A stretch of DNA of 64,000 bases from JABDGM01 sp963738665 (GTDB lineage: Bacteria > Planctomycetota > Planctomycetia > Pirellulales > Lacipirellulaceae). The DNA lies in NCBI GenBank assembly GCA_963738665.1, contig CAVTXL010000003.1, forward strand, positions 1,116,001 through 1,180,000. The letters run 5' to 3'. This document shows positions 9,210 to 19,700 of this stretch, one piece after another (the stretch's first letter is position 1; the number at the start of each line of letters is the position of its first letter). Made by a program: the position numbers and the translations under genes. The notes beneath the pieces are model-generated. The model was given only the letters and a program-made list of their open reading frames with translations. It did not search any database and was not told the origin of the DNA.

Positions 9210-9380
9210 CGAGGCGTAAAAAATAAGTGTAGATAACAACAAAGAGGATGCCCGAAATTCCCCAACAAGCCGCCCCCTCCCATCGCCTTTTTATAGTTTG
9301 CCCTCGCCGATGTAGAAAATTGACCGGCCGCCTCAAAATGCCTCGGCTATCTGAGCTTTCAGCTTCGCTGGGAACAAGAA

Positions 9381-10641
9381 CTACGCCCCGACGCTCTCAA
9401 AAATCGGCTCGACGCCTTCCGCCTTGGCGATCACCACGACGCCGCCGTCGCTGACCGTGAAGCCGCGGGCCAGGTCGTGTTCGTGGTCGTAGCCGATCTC
9501 GATGCCGGCCGGGATGAGGACGCCCTTGTCGATGATCGCCCGGCGGATCTTGGCGTGCCGGCCGATGTCGACGCCGTCGAACAGGATCGAGTCTTCGACG
9601 TGGGCGTAGCTGTTGACGCGCGACGTTGCGGGCCGAGGATCGACCGCGTCGACGCTGGCCGCCGGAGACGATCGCACCCGGGCAGACGATGCTGTCGAGG
9701 GCCTGGCCGCGCGCCGCCGGCTCCGCTCGGCGAAGACGAACTTCGGCGGCGGCAAGTTCGGCTGGTAGGTGCGGATCGGCCAATCGCTCGTCGTACATGT
9801 TCAGCTGCGGATCGACGCGAGATCAGGTCCATGTTCGCTTCGTAAGTAGGCGTCCAGCGTGCCGACGTCGCGCCAGTAGGCGTCCTGCTTGCGGTTCTCG
9901 TCGCGGAACGGGAACGCAAACACGCGATGCGTCTCGATGATCGACGGAATGATGTTGCGGCCGAAGTCGTGCGGCCTGTCGGGCGCGTGGCGTCGAGGCA
10001 AAGCTGCTCGAACAGAAAACGGCGCGGTGAACACGTAGATGCCCATCGAGGCCAGGCAGTGCTCCGGGTCGCCGGGAATCGTCTTCGGGCTCGTCCGGCT
10101 TTTCCTCGAAGCCGACGATCCGGCCGGCTCGCGTCGATCTGCATCACGCCGAACTGCCGCGACTTCGGCCGGCCGACCGCGCAGCGCGGCGATCGTCAGG
10201 TCGGCGTCGTTCTGCCTTGTGGTAATGCGACCAGCTTGCCGTAGTCCATCTTGTAGATGTGGTCGCCGGCCAGGATCGACGACGTACTCGGGCCGCTCTT
10301 TTTCGAGCGTGTAGATGTTCTGGTAGACGGCGTCGGCGGTGCCCTGGTACCAGTGCTCGTCGATCCGCTGCTGCGGCGGCACGACGTCGATGAACTCGCC
10401 CAGCTCGCGGCACAGATAGCCTCGCCAGCCGAGGTTGATGTGCCGGTCGAGGCTCATCGCCTTGTACTGCGTGAGGACCAGCATCTCGCCGCAGGCCGCT
10501 GTTGAGGCAGTTCGACAGCGTGAAGTCGATGATGCGGTAAGCGCCGCCGAACGGGACGGCCGGCTTGGCCCGATCGCGCGTCAGCGGCTCCAGCCGCGAT
10601 CCCTTTCCGCCGGCCAAGACCACGGCCAAGACATCTTTCAT
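9381..10641 (-). CDS. glgC: glucose-1-phosphate adenylyltransferase, multiple frameshifts
   Basis: The ATG at 10641 (preceded by AAGGATG) begins MKDVLAVVLAGGKGSRLEPL, the GlgC nucleotide-binding signature, followed by AKPAVPFGGAYRIIDF. Further segments appear in different frames: LTQYKAMSLDRHINLGW, HWYQGTADAVYQNIY, ILAGDHIYKMDYGKL, ADLTIAAL, GIYVFTAPF, YWRDVGTLDAYL and the C-terminal beta-helix (NSYAHVEDSILFDGVDIG, then AKIRRAIIDKGV). Together they cover the whole family length of about 420 residues, with at least six frame changes. GlgC makes ADP-glucose from glucose-1-phosphate and ATP for glycogen synthesis; a GH13 branching-type enzyme lies at 42.5 kb. Confidence 0.8.
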
Positions 10642-10956
10642 CGTTGCATCCTTCGCGGTGGGCACGGCCCTTGGTTGACTGATCAGTACTTCGTCATTCC
10701 ATTTCACACCGCCAGCAGCCTCCTCGGCCATTGGCGTACGGCCGCCGGTGGGACCACTTATTCTACCGCGGCGACGCTGGCCGCAAAGGCTAATTGACGG
10801 CCGACCCGAAGCTCGGCCAGCGGCCAGGCCAGCGCACATGCGGGAATTCAGTTGGCATTTTCCCAGCGGGCGCTTACACTGTGCACGATCGTGCGAAATC
10901 GCGCACGGGACTTGCGGTTTTCGCCACAAATTTCATTCGCACAGGAGCAACCATCC

Positions 10957-11229
10957 ATGGCCAAGAAACGCACCGTCATGTACAGCAAGGCGGGCAAGAA
11001 GCTGTACGCCGTCCGCGACGAGCAGGGCGAGTTCACCGACATCCAAAGCTACCAGCGGGCCCAGTCGCAAGACATGAGGCAAAAGAGCCAGGCCGAACTG
11101 GCAGCCGACGCCAAAAAGATAAAGAAGAAGGTGGCCAAAGTTGCGAAGCCGGCCAAGGCGGCGAAAGCGACCAAAGCTGCGCAGGACAAGAAGGTCGCCA
11201 AGAAGAAATCGGCCAAGCGCGGCAAGTGA
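10957..11229 (+). CDS. small Lys/Ala-rich basic protein
   Basis: A 90-residue protein starting MAKKRTVMYSKAGKKLYAVR after GGAG. The first 45 residues form a conserved-looking globular part (DEQGEFTDIQSYQRAQ). Residues 60-90 are a Lys/Ala repeat tail (KVAKPAKAAKATKAAQ) like the C-terminal tails of bacterial histone H1-like or other nucleic-acid-binding proteins. The basic tail suggests DNA or RNA binding; this is inference from composition only. Confidence 0.65.
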   Translation: MAKKRTVMYSKAGKKLYAVRDEQGEFTDIQSYQRAQSQDMRQKSQAELAADAKKIKKKVAKVAKPAKAAKATKAAQDKKVAKKKSAKRGK

Positions 11230-11241
11230 GCAGTCACGGGC

Positions 11242-14200
11242 CTACGGCCCAACGTGTACCGAGCGCTTGCTCGGCATCGCTGCCGGTGCGCCGTTCGATT
11301 CGCGTTTTACGGTGGACGTATTATATTCGGGCTGTTCTGCCGGTTTCCGCCGCCATTCGCTCAAGCTTTGCATCACGACGTAGAACACCGGTACGAAGAA
11401 CACCGCCAACACGGTCGCCGCGATCATGCCGCCGAACACGGCCGTGCCCAGCGAACGCCGGCTGCGGCGGCCGCGCCGGTGGCGTTCACCAGCGGCAGGA
11501 TGCCCAGGATGAAAGCGAACGAGGTCATCAATATCGGCCGGAAGCGCAGCCGCGACGCCTCGACGGCCGCGTCGAGTATCGAGCGGCCTTGGGCCCGCAA
11601 ATCGCGGGCGAACTCGACGATCAGAATGGCGTTCTTGCTGGCCAGGGCGATGATCAGCACAACGCCGATCTGGGTGTAGATGTTGTTGTCCATGCCGCGG
11701 ACGCCAGACGGCAGCGACGGTGCCCAACAAGGCCAGCGGCACGACCAGGATCACGGCCGCCGGCAACAGCCAGCTTTCGTACTGAGCGGCCAGCACCAGG
11801 TAGACCATCAGCACGGCCAGGGCGAACACATAGATGGCCTGCGAGCCGACGCGTTTCTCCTGGAACGACATGCCGGTCCACTCGTAGCCCATCGACGAGG
11901 GCAGCTTGTGCGAGGCAATATTGCTCCATCAAGTCGCAGGGCCTGGCCCGAGCTGTACGCCCTGGGCGGCACTGCCGGTGATCGGGCCCGACGGGATAGA
12001 GGTTGTAGCGCGGAATGATCTGCGGGCCGAGCCGCTTCTCGACCTTGACCAGCGTGCCGAGAGGAACCATGTTGCCCTGCTCGTCGCGGACCTCCAGCCG
12101 GCGGATGTCCTCGGGCTCGAGGCGAAACTTTTGATCGGCCTGCACGCGCACCTGAAACACGCGGCCGAACTGTTGAAATCATTGACATAGGCCGAGCCCA
12201 GGGCCGTCTGCAGCGTGCTGAAGATCGAATCGAGCGAAACGCCCAGGCTCTTGGCCTTTTCGCGGTCGACGTCGACAAAAATCAGCGGCACTTCGGCGCG
12301 GAACGTAGTCTGCACGCCCGGCCAGTTCGCTTTGCGAATTGCCGGCCTGCACTATCTCGGTGCATCACTTTTTGCAGTTCGGGCAGGCCGATTCCGGCTC
12401 GATCCTCAACCTGCATTTCGAAGCCGCCCGAGACGCCCAGGCCACTGATCGCCGGCGGCGGCAAGGCGAAGATCATCGCTTCGGGGATGTGCTGAAACTT
12501 GGCCCGTCAGGTTGCCCAAGATCGCCTCCATGGCTTACGTCCGGCTTGCCGACCCGGTCGGCCCAAGGGGTGAACGAAATGTAGATCGCGGCGGCGTTCG
12601 AGGCGACCGAGCGGTCCAACATCGACGTGCCGCCCAGCAGGAACCAACGGTTGATGCCGGGCGTCTCCTTCAGAATACGCGTTAATCTTGCTCGACCACC
12701 GCCCGGGTCCGCATCTGCGAGGCGGCGTCCGGTAGCTGCACGCCGATCATCGCGTAGCCCTGGTCTTCGGTGGGGAAGAAGCCGGTGGGCAACTGCACGA
12801 ACCACCAGCCGGTGAAGCCGGCCAGCGCGACAAACAGCACGCAGCATCGGCACCGGCGTGCCGCACCATGCGGCGAATCAGATGGCCGTATACACCGCTT
12901 CGCACCGATCGTAGACTGCGTTGAACCAGCGGAAAAAGACGTTCTTCCGCTTTGCGTGGGCCGCAAGTAGACGGCCGCACTGGGCCGGCTTGAGCGTCAC
13001 GGCGTTGATCGCGCTGATGAAGGCCGTCGCCGCGATCGTCAGCGCGAACTGCCGATACAGCTGCCGGTGATGCCGCCCAGGAAGAGCGTCGGCAGAAACA
13101 CCGCCATCAGCACCAGCGTGATGCCGATGATCGGCGCCGAGCACTTCGCGACATGGCCTTGATCGTGGCCTGCTTCGGATCGAGCATGACCGTGGTCGAT
13201 ATGATGCGAGGCGTTTTCCACGATCACGATCGCGTCGTCGACCACGATGCCGATCGCCAGGACCAGGCCGAACAGCGTCAGCATGTTGATCGAGAAGCCC
13301 AGGGCGGACATCGCGGCGAACGCCCCGATGATCGTCACGGGCACCGTGGTGGCCGGGATCAGAATCGCCCGCCAGTCCTGCAAAAAGACCAGGATGACAA
13401 TGAGCACCAGCACGCTGGCTTCGGCGAACGTCCAATAGACTTCGCTGAATCGATTCACGGACGAAAATCGTCGTGTCGAACGGGATCATGTAATCGAGCC
13501 CTTCGGGAAACGAAGGCTTGATTCGTTCCATCGCCGCTTGCACCGCGTCGGCGACCTCGCAGGGCGTTGGCGCCTGGCAACTGGAAGATGGCCATCGTGG
13601 CGGCCGGCTTGCCGCTGATTTCGCACCACTGGTCGTAGGTCTGCGAGCCGAGCTCGACGCGGGCGACGTCTTTGATGCGAACGAAGCGGGAGGCGACGGC
13701 CTCGTCGGGGCCGGTCACCGATTCGCTGCCGTTGTTCACCTTGACGATGATGTTGCCGAACTCGTCGGGGTCGCTCAGCCGACCGCGCGTGGTGACGTTG
13801 TATTGAAAGCCTTGCCACTGGGGCGACGGATACTGGCCGACCTGGCCGGCGGCGACCTGCACGTTTTGTTCGCGAATTGCGGCGCAGGACGTCTTCGGTC
13901 GTCAGGTTGCGGGCCCGCAGCTTCTCGGGGTTGATCCAGATCCGCATTCCGTAGGCGCCGCTGCCGATGACGTTCACGTCGCCGACGCCATCGATGCGGC
14001 TCAGGGCGTCTTTCACGCGCAACGTGGCGTAGTTGCTCAGAAACAGTTCGTTGAAGCGGTTGTCGGGCGAATAGAGCGACACGGCCAGCACGATGTTCGT
14101 CGATTGCTTCTTGGTGGTCAGGCCCTGGCGCTGGACTTCCTGCGGCAGCTTGGGGATGGCGATGGCGACGCGGTTTTGCACGAGGACCTGGGCCGCGTCC

Positions 14201-14501
14201 AGATCGGTGCCCACTTCGAACGTGACGGTCAGCTGGTACTGGCCGTTGCTCGAGCAGTTGGACGACATGTACAGCATATTCTCGACGCCGTTTACTTCCT
14301 GCTCGATTGGTGTGGCCACGGTGTTCGAGACCGTTTCGGCGTCGGCGCCGGATAGCTCGCGCTGACGGTGACCGTGGGCGGCGTGATGTTCGGGTAGCGC
14401 TCGATCGGCAGACGAAACAGCGCAACGGCCCCGACGATCATCGTCACGATGGCGATGACGTTGGCGAAGATCGGGCGTTCAATGAAGAAACGAGAAAACA
14501 T
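11242..14501 (-). CDS. RND efflux pump inner-membrane subunit, multiple frameshifts
   Basis: The start at 14501 (MFSRFFIERPIFANVIAIVT) is the conserved beginning of AcrB/MexB-type HAE1 pumps. Later segments include PIEQEVNGVENMLYMSS, the porter-domain block TDLDAAQVLVQNRVAIA, GVGDVNVIGSGAYGMRIW, the TM4-region motif GIVVDDAIVIVENAS, FFPTEDQGYAMIGVQLPD and the C-terminal membrane block ending near 11242. The span of about 1086 codons is normal. At least eight frame changes occur. The gene follows the adaptor gene by 67 bases; no TolC-like outer-membrane gene is nearby. The pump would export hydrophobic compounds using the proton gradient. Confidence 0.8.
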
Positions 14502-14568
14502 GACGGCTTTCAAAAGCCGCGGTGCTACGGTCGCCGGCTCGGCGATGCGTAGCATCACGGTAATTCTG

Positions 14569-15952
14569 CTACGGCACTCGCCGCGATTCGGGCATGTCGT
14601 TCGCGACGGTCGCTTGGCGATCGGTTTGGGCCACCTCGGCCTTGGGGGCAACTTCGATGCCCGGCCGGGCCCGCAGCAGGCCTTCGACAATCACTTTGTC
14701 TTGCGGGCCGATTTTGCCGTCGACCACCCGCATCCCGTCCACATTCTGCCCCGTACGGACCTGCCGATACTCCACTTTGTTTTCACCATTGACCACGTAG
14801 ACGTATTGGCCGAGCTGATCGGTGCCGATCGCCGTTTCCGGCACGAGCAGTGCGTTGTCGCGCTGGCCGATCGGAATCCGCAGCCGGGCGAACATACCGG
14901 GCAGAATGACGGCGTCCGCGTTCGCAAACACGCCGCGAATCTGGATCGTGCCCGTGCCGCGGTCGACCATCGGGTCATGATAGTCGATGTATCCCCGGTG
15001 GTCGTAGCGCATGTCGTCGGCCATCGTCAGCTCGACCGGCCATTGCTTGTCGGGCGGATTGTTCGCCGCCGGCTCGCCGGCGACGCTGCGGTATTTCAAA
15101 TAGTCGTCCACGCTCAAGCTGGCATAGACCTGGATCGGATCGTACTTGACGACCGTGGTCAAGAGCGACGTTTCGGGATCGCCGACCAGGTTGCCGACGT
15201 CGTAGTTCACGCGGCCCATGCGGCCGTCGATGGGTGAAATGACGCGGCAATAGCCGAGGTCGATTTGCGCCGAGTGGACGGCCGTCTTGGCGGCGGCCAG
15301 CCTGGCTTTTGCGGCGGCGATATTGGTCTCGTAATCGGCGTCGACTTGGGACAGGTTGGCCTTCGTCGACTCGACTTTGGCTTCGGCCTGCTTGCGCGTG
15401 GCGACGGCCTTGTCCAAATCTTCCTGGGAGACCGCGCACGAAGCAGCGGTTGCCAGCGGCGTGATGCGCTGCTCCTGGCTGATCGCTAGTTGCAGCTGTG
15501 CTTCATCGAGCGCCAATTGCGCCGCATCATCGAGCGGGCCTGCGATTGCTGCGCTTGGAGGAGCGCCGTCTCGGCGGCTGCCTCGTTGGCCTTGGCCTGG
15601 TCGAGCGCGACTTGGAATGATTCTTCGTCGATGACGAGCAGCAAATCGCCCTGATGCACGAGCGAGCCTTCCTCAACGCGCCGCTCTTTCAAGAAGCCCC
15701 GCACCCGCGCCGAATATCGACCACCTCGACCGGATGGGCCGTACCAGTCGCTTCAAGGTATTGAGTTACGCTGCGCTGCTGTGGCGTGGCGACGATGACT
15801 TCGGGCGGCGGCGGGGCCACGAACTGGTTTTGCGGCCGGCAACCGAGGAGTACGCCCAGCGCACACTCGGCAATCGCCACGAGTAAAGCAACTGACCGCC
15901 CAAACAAGACAAAACTACGACCGCGCGCGTTCACAAATTCCACCCGCCGCAA
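14569..15952 (-). CDS. RND efflux periplasmic adaptor lipoprotein, frameshifted twice
   Basis: The N-terminus has a signal peptide with lipobox (CALGVLLGC), then a Pro-rich linker and the lipoyl/barrel-sandwich half QQRSVTQYLEATGTAHPVEV. A coiled-coil hairpin follows (ALDQAKANEAAAETALLQAQ and EAKVESTKANLSQVDADY), then the second half (VISPIDGRMGRVNYDVGNLV) and the beta-barrel. Frames break near 15713 (one G missing) and near 15527. The preferred start is TTG at 15952, eight bases after GGGAGGA; an upstream GTG at 15973 touches the operator palindrome. First gene of the efflux operon. Confidence 0.8.
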
Positions 15953-15973
15953 GGTTTGTTCCTCCCACTGCAC

Positions 15974-15987
15974 TTACCACCTGGTAA
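15974..15987. promoter_or_regulatory. TetR operator-like palindrome, efflux side
   Basis: TTACCACCTGGTAA is a perfect 6-2-6 palindrome located 22 bases upstream of the adaptor start. A second copy of the same pattern lies upstream of the divergent tetR gene, which is typical of local autoregulated TetR repressors of efflux operons. Binding is inferred. Confidence 0.6.
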
Positions 15988-16073
15988 ATACTAAGTTCCA
16001 GTGAAACCCAGGTCAACTCGGGCCAAAGCCCGTCCGCCAAGTTGACAGCCGCCCCGTGCGGCTTAGAATTAGT

Positions 16074-16087
16074 TTACCAGTTGGAAA
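16074..16087. promoter_or_regulatory. TetR operator-like palindrome, regulator side
   Basis: TTACCAGTTGGAAA matches the pattern TTACCA-NN-TGGTAA with one mismatch and lies 34 bases upstream of the tetR start codon. The pair of sites in a divergent promoter region supports joint repression of tetR and the efflux genes. Confidence 0.55.
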
Positions 16088-16120
16088 GCTCACGGAAGCA
16101 CCGGGAAGGGATAGGACACG

Positions 16121-16774
16121 ATGGCCGAGGAACGGGTTCGAGACCCCGAAAACACCCGCGCCGCCGTCCTGACGGCGGCCGAGCGGCTGTTTGCCGAGCG
16201 CGGGTTTGCCGCCACGACCATGCGGGATATCTCTAACGCGTCGGGCGTATCGCATCCGCTGATCCACCACCACTTCGGCAGCAAGGAAGACCTCTATCGG
16301 GCGGTGAAGCAGCGGCTGGTCGAAGGCTACGCCAAGCGGTTCCCCAACGCGGCCAAGGCCGTCAATCGCCCGCTCAACATCGCGGCCGAGATGCGACGGA
16401 TCATGGATTACATCGGCAGCAACCCGCTGCTGCTGCGACTGTGCGCCCGCACGCACGTTGAAGGAGACAAGCAAGTTTGGCCCGGCGAGCCGACGATTCT
16501 GGACACGCTGCGGCGGCGAATCGAGGTCTCGCAGCGGCGGAAACTAGTCCGCGACGACATCGACGCTGAATACCTGGGCATCATGGTGCTCGGTCTCGTT
16601 TATTTTTGGCTCGAGGGCCGCGACCACTTCGAGCAGCGGTTTGGTGAGAAGGTGAACGACAAAGATTATCTCCGCGCTGCGATCGCGATCATCGAGCGCG
16701 GTCTGGCGGCCAAGGGCGAAGAGCAAGAACATGCAGTCGCCGGCTCGGCCGGCCGGGTGGGGGCAAAAGACTAG
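16121..16774 (+). CDS. TetR/AcrR family transcriptional regulator
   Basis: The start ATG follows GGGAAGGG. Residues 10-60 form the TetR helix-turn-helix domain (AERLFAERGFAATTMRDIS, then SHPLIHHHFGSKEDLYRAV). The remaining 150 residues form the ligand-binding dimerisation domain, including WLEGRDHFEQRF. The gene diverges from an RND efflux operon with two matching palindromes in between, so it is probably the local repressor, released by a pump substrate. Its stop overlaps that of the convergent helicase gene by 4 bases (CTAG). The frame is intact. Confidence 0.85.
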   Translation: MAEERVRDPENTRAAVLTAAERLFAERGFAATTMRDISNASGVSHPLIHHHFGSKEDLYRAVKQRLVEGYAKRFPNAAKAVNRPLNIAAEMRRIMDYIGSNPLLLRLCARTHVEGDKQVWPGEPTILDTLRRRIEVSQRRKLVRDDIDAEYLGIMVLGLVYFWLEGRDHFEQRFGEKVNDKDYLRAAIAIIERGLAAKGEEQEHAVAGSAGRVGAKD

Positions 16775-19700
16775 GCAAGTCGGCTGCCGTTTGTCGCAGC
16801 CGGCTCCAATCGGCCGCTAACGCCGTCTTCCGTCGCAGCGGCTTTGATCGTAGCGAAGCGATTTGCGTCGAGCGGCGCAGCCGCGATCTCGGCGCGACGC
16901 AATGCGTCCGGACTGGCGAGCAAACGGATCGCCTGCTGACGCGTCGCCGCGTCCACGTCGTCGATCAGCCAGCGAACGGCCTTCGATTCGCGAGCGGCGA
17001 TTGGCCGGCCGCCCAGAAAGACGATCCGATTCGACCGCGTGGCCGGCACGCGGGCATGGGGGGTGATGATGCCGATGAGATTGAGCGGATCGGCGGCCGA
17101 CACGATGTACCAGAGTTCGTCATTGGCGTCGCCGGCCCCCTGATCGCGGAACTGCCGCAGCCGCTCGACCGCCGCGGGCAGGGCGAACTGCTCGCCCGCC
17201 ACGCCGGCGACGAACCGGCCGCCGCGGATTTCGCCCCGCATCTCAAGCCGGCGATAAAGGCTGGCAAGCTGCTGCCAGGGCGGCGCGAGCGTTTCCCGCG
17301 TTATCAAATCGCGAAATATGACGCCGTAGCGATTGAGCAAGAGCCAGGCCCATTTTTCGGCGCGCTCTTCGTCCGCGAGCGGGCCGACGAAGGGCGGAAA
17401 CCGCGACCAGCGGCCGCCCAGGGAATACGCCCTGCGCCGGCGGTGCTGGCCGCCGCGGCGGCCCGTTCGCATCGCGGCTGAATGGTGTTTAGACATCAGA
17501 ACTCGAATGGCCGCGAAACCGTCCGACGTGACCAGCCCGAGCGCGGCCAATTCGCTGAGTGCATCGGCCAGTTGCGACGGCAAGAGGCCGCTGGCGGCCG
17601 CAAGGTCGTCGAAAAACAGGGCGCCGTGTTGGGCCAGTGCCTCGTAAGCCGCTTGGGCATCCCAACGGGCAGCAGCGGGGCGCGACTTCACGCTCCGCGA
17701 GCAGGATCCACGGCAAATCGGCCCGCCGCACGAGCGAGATTGGCACAGCCCGCGTGAAGGGCTGGCTGCGGCGGTCGTCGCTCGGGCGCGGCGAGTTGAG
17801 TCGCCCCCAAACTACTTCGCCGGTGCCGAACAGCTCGTCGAGCAGCTCCGGCTCGTACGCCGCTAGCCGCGCGGGCAGCAGTTCGTGCTCCCAGGCGCCC
17901 GCCGGTGATTCGAAACCGGCGAGCCGCGAAACGATTCGTAACAATTCGCCGCGGGCGGCTTCGCCCCGGGACAGATCGTGGCGATCAAAACCGTGATGGG
18001 CCAGCAGGAAGCGGTAAAAGTCGTCGGCTGCGACCGGCTGCACGCGGCGACGCAGGCCGTCGAGCGTCAGGCGGTGAATCCGCGCCAGGAGCCGCCGTTC
18101 GCACCACTCGATTTTACCCGGCGACTCGTCGGTAAATTGGCCGCGGAGGATGACGCCCTCGATTTCCAATTGCTCGAGCGCCGTTTGCACGGCCGGCGCA
18201 TCCAGGCCAAGTTGCGCGGCGATGCGGTCGGCCGTCGTGGGGCCGCTGATTTCGACGCGGCCACGGACGAGGGCGAGCCGGGCGTCGTGCTTGGAAACAT
18301 CGCTGTTGAGTTCAGCGGGCAACGATACAGGCGGCCTGGCTTCCGATTCTGGCAGGGCGGCGGACACGGTCGGCCAGCGTTCGGCGGCGATCCACAACTC
18401 CGGCGTGCCGCTTCGCACGCTGCGCGTCGCCCTGCCCTGGTACACGAGCGACTCAAAGAATCCAATCCACTCCACGCCTTCGCGTTCGGCAATCGCGCCG
18501 ACCGTGAGCAGCGTGTCGTGCAGTTCATCGGCGCTCCGCACGAGCGGCCAGGCTTCGGCGCGAACTTGCGTGATGGCGGCCACGTCCAGCCGGCCCAGGT
18601 CGCGGACGTCGTCGACACGGATTGTTCGCCGTACGGCGACCGCCCGGGCGCGACGCTCTTCCAGCGGCGCGTCGTCGAGAAAGGCGTACGGGTTGGCGTT
18701 GAGCAGTTGATAGCTGAACGGCGACGGCTCGCGGGTGTCGCGGCCGACGAGCTCGATTTGGCCGGCTTCGATTTGCTTTAATACATCCAGCCAGCCGTCG
18801 AGGTCCATCGCCTCGTGCAGGCAGTCGTGGATCGTCTGGCGAACGAGCGGGTGATCGGGCGGTTCCAGGTCGCCGGTGCGGTGCTCGAAGCAGGCGGTTT
18901 GCATGGGGAAGACGGCCGTGAGCAGGTCGTCGGCCCGGAATCGCTGCAGCGGCGGCGGCACCTTTTTGCCGCCGCGCTGCCGCAGCACGGCCAGGGCCCG
19001 CGTGGCGTTCCAGCGCCAGCGAATCAGGAACATCGGCACGGCGAGCAGCGCTTGATCAAGAGCGGCTGGGCGTCGGCGGTGGTGAGCAGCGTAAACATCC
19101 GCTCGATTGGGAAACTGTGATTCGGCCCGATCGAGAGCACGACGCCGTTGTCGTCGGCGCTGGCTTGCAACTCGAAATCGAACGTGCGGCAGAAGCATTT
19201 GCGCAACGCGAGGCCCCAGGCCTTGTTGATCCGCGAACCGAACGGGGCGTGGATCACCAGTTGCATGCCGCCCGATTCGTCGAAGAACCGCTCGAAGACG
19301 ACTTGCCGCTGCGTGGGCACGAGGCCGATCGCGGCGCCCTGGGCGGCGACGTAATTGACGGCCTGCCGGGCGCCCCATTCGTTCGCGCCGCAGTTTTCTT
19401 GAACCCAAGCGACGGCGGCTTCGGCGCTCGATTGCAATTCTGGAGCGATCTTTTCATGCAATCCGATGTCTGCTGAACCGCGAAGCGGTTCCACCCCACA
19501 GCCCAGGGTCGCCTCACCTGCGGCGCACCCTGGGTCTTGAACGTCCATTGTTTCGGTTGCCCCGAAGGGGTCACACACGTCGCGTGTGGGTGTAACGCCT
19601 TCGGAGTAACTTGTCGAGCGCTCTTTACCGACCCAGGGTGCGCCGCTTGCGCGGCGACCCTGGGCTGTGGCGTTCAACGCCTTCGGCGTAATTTGAATCT

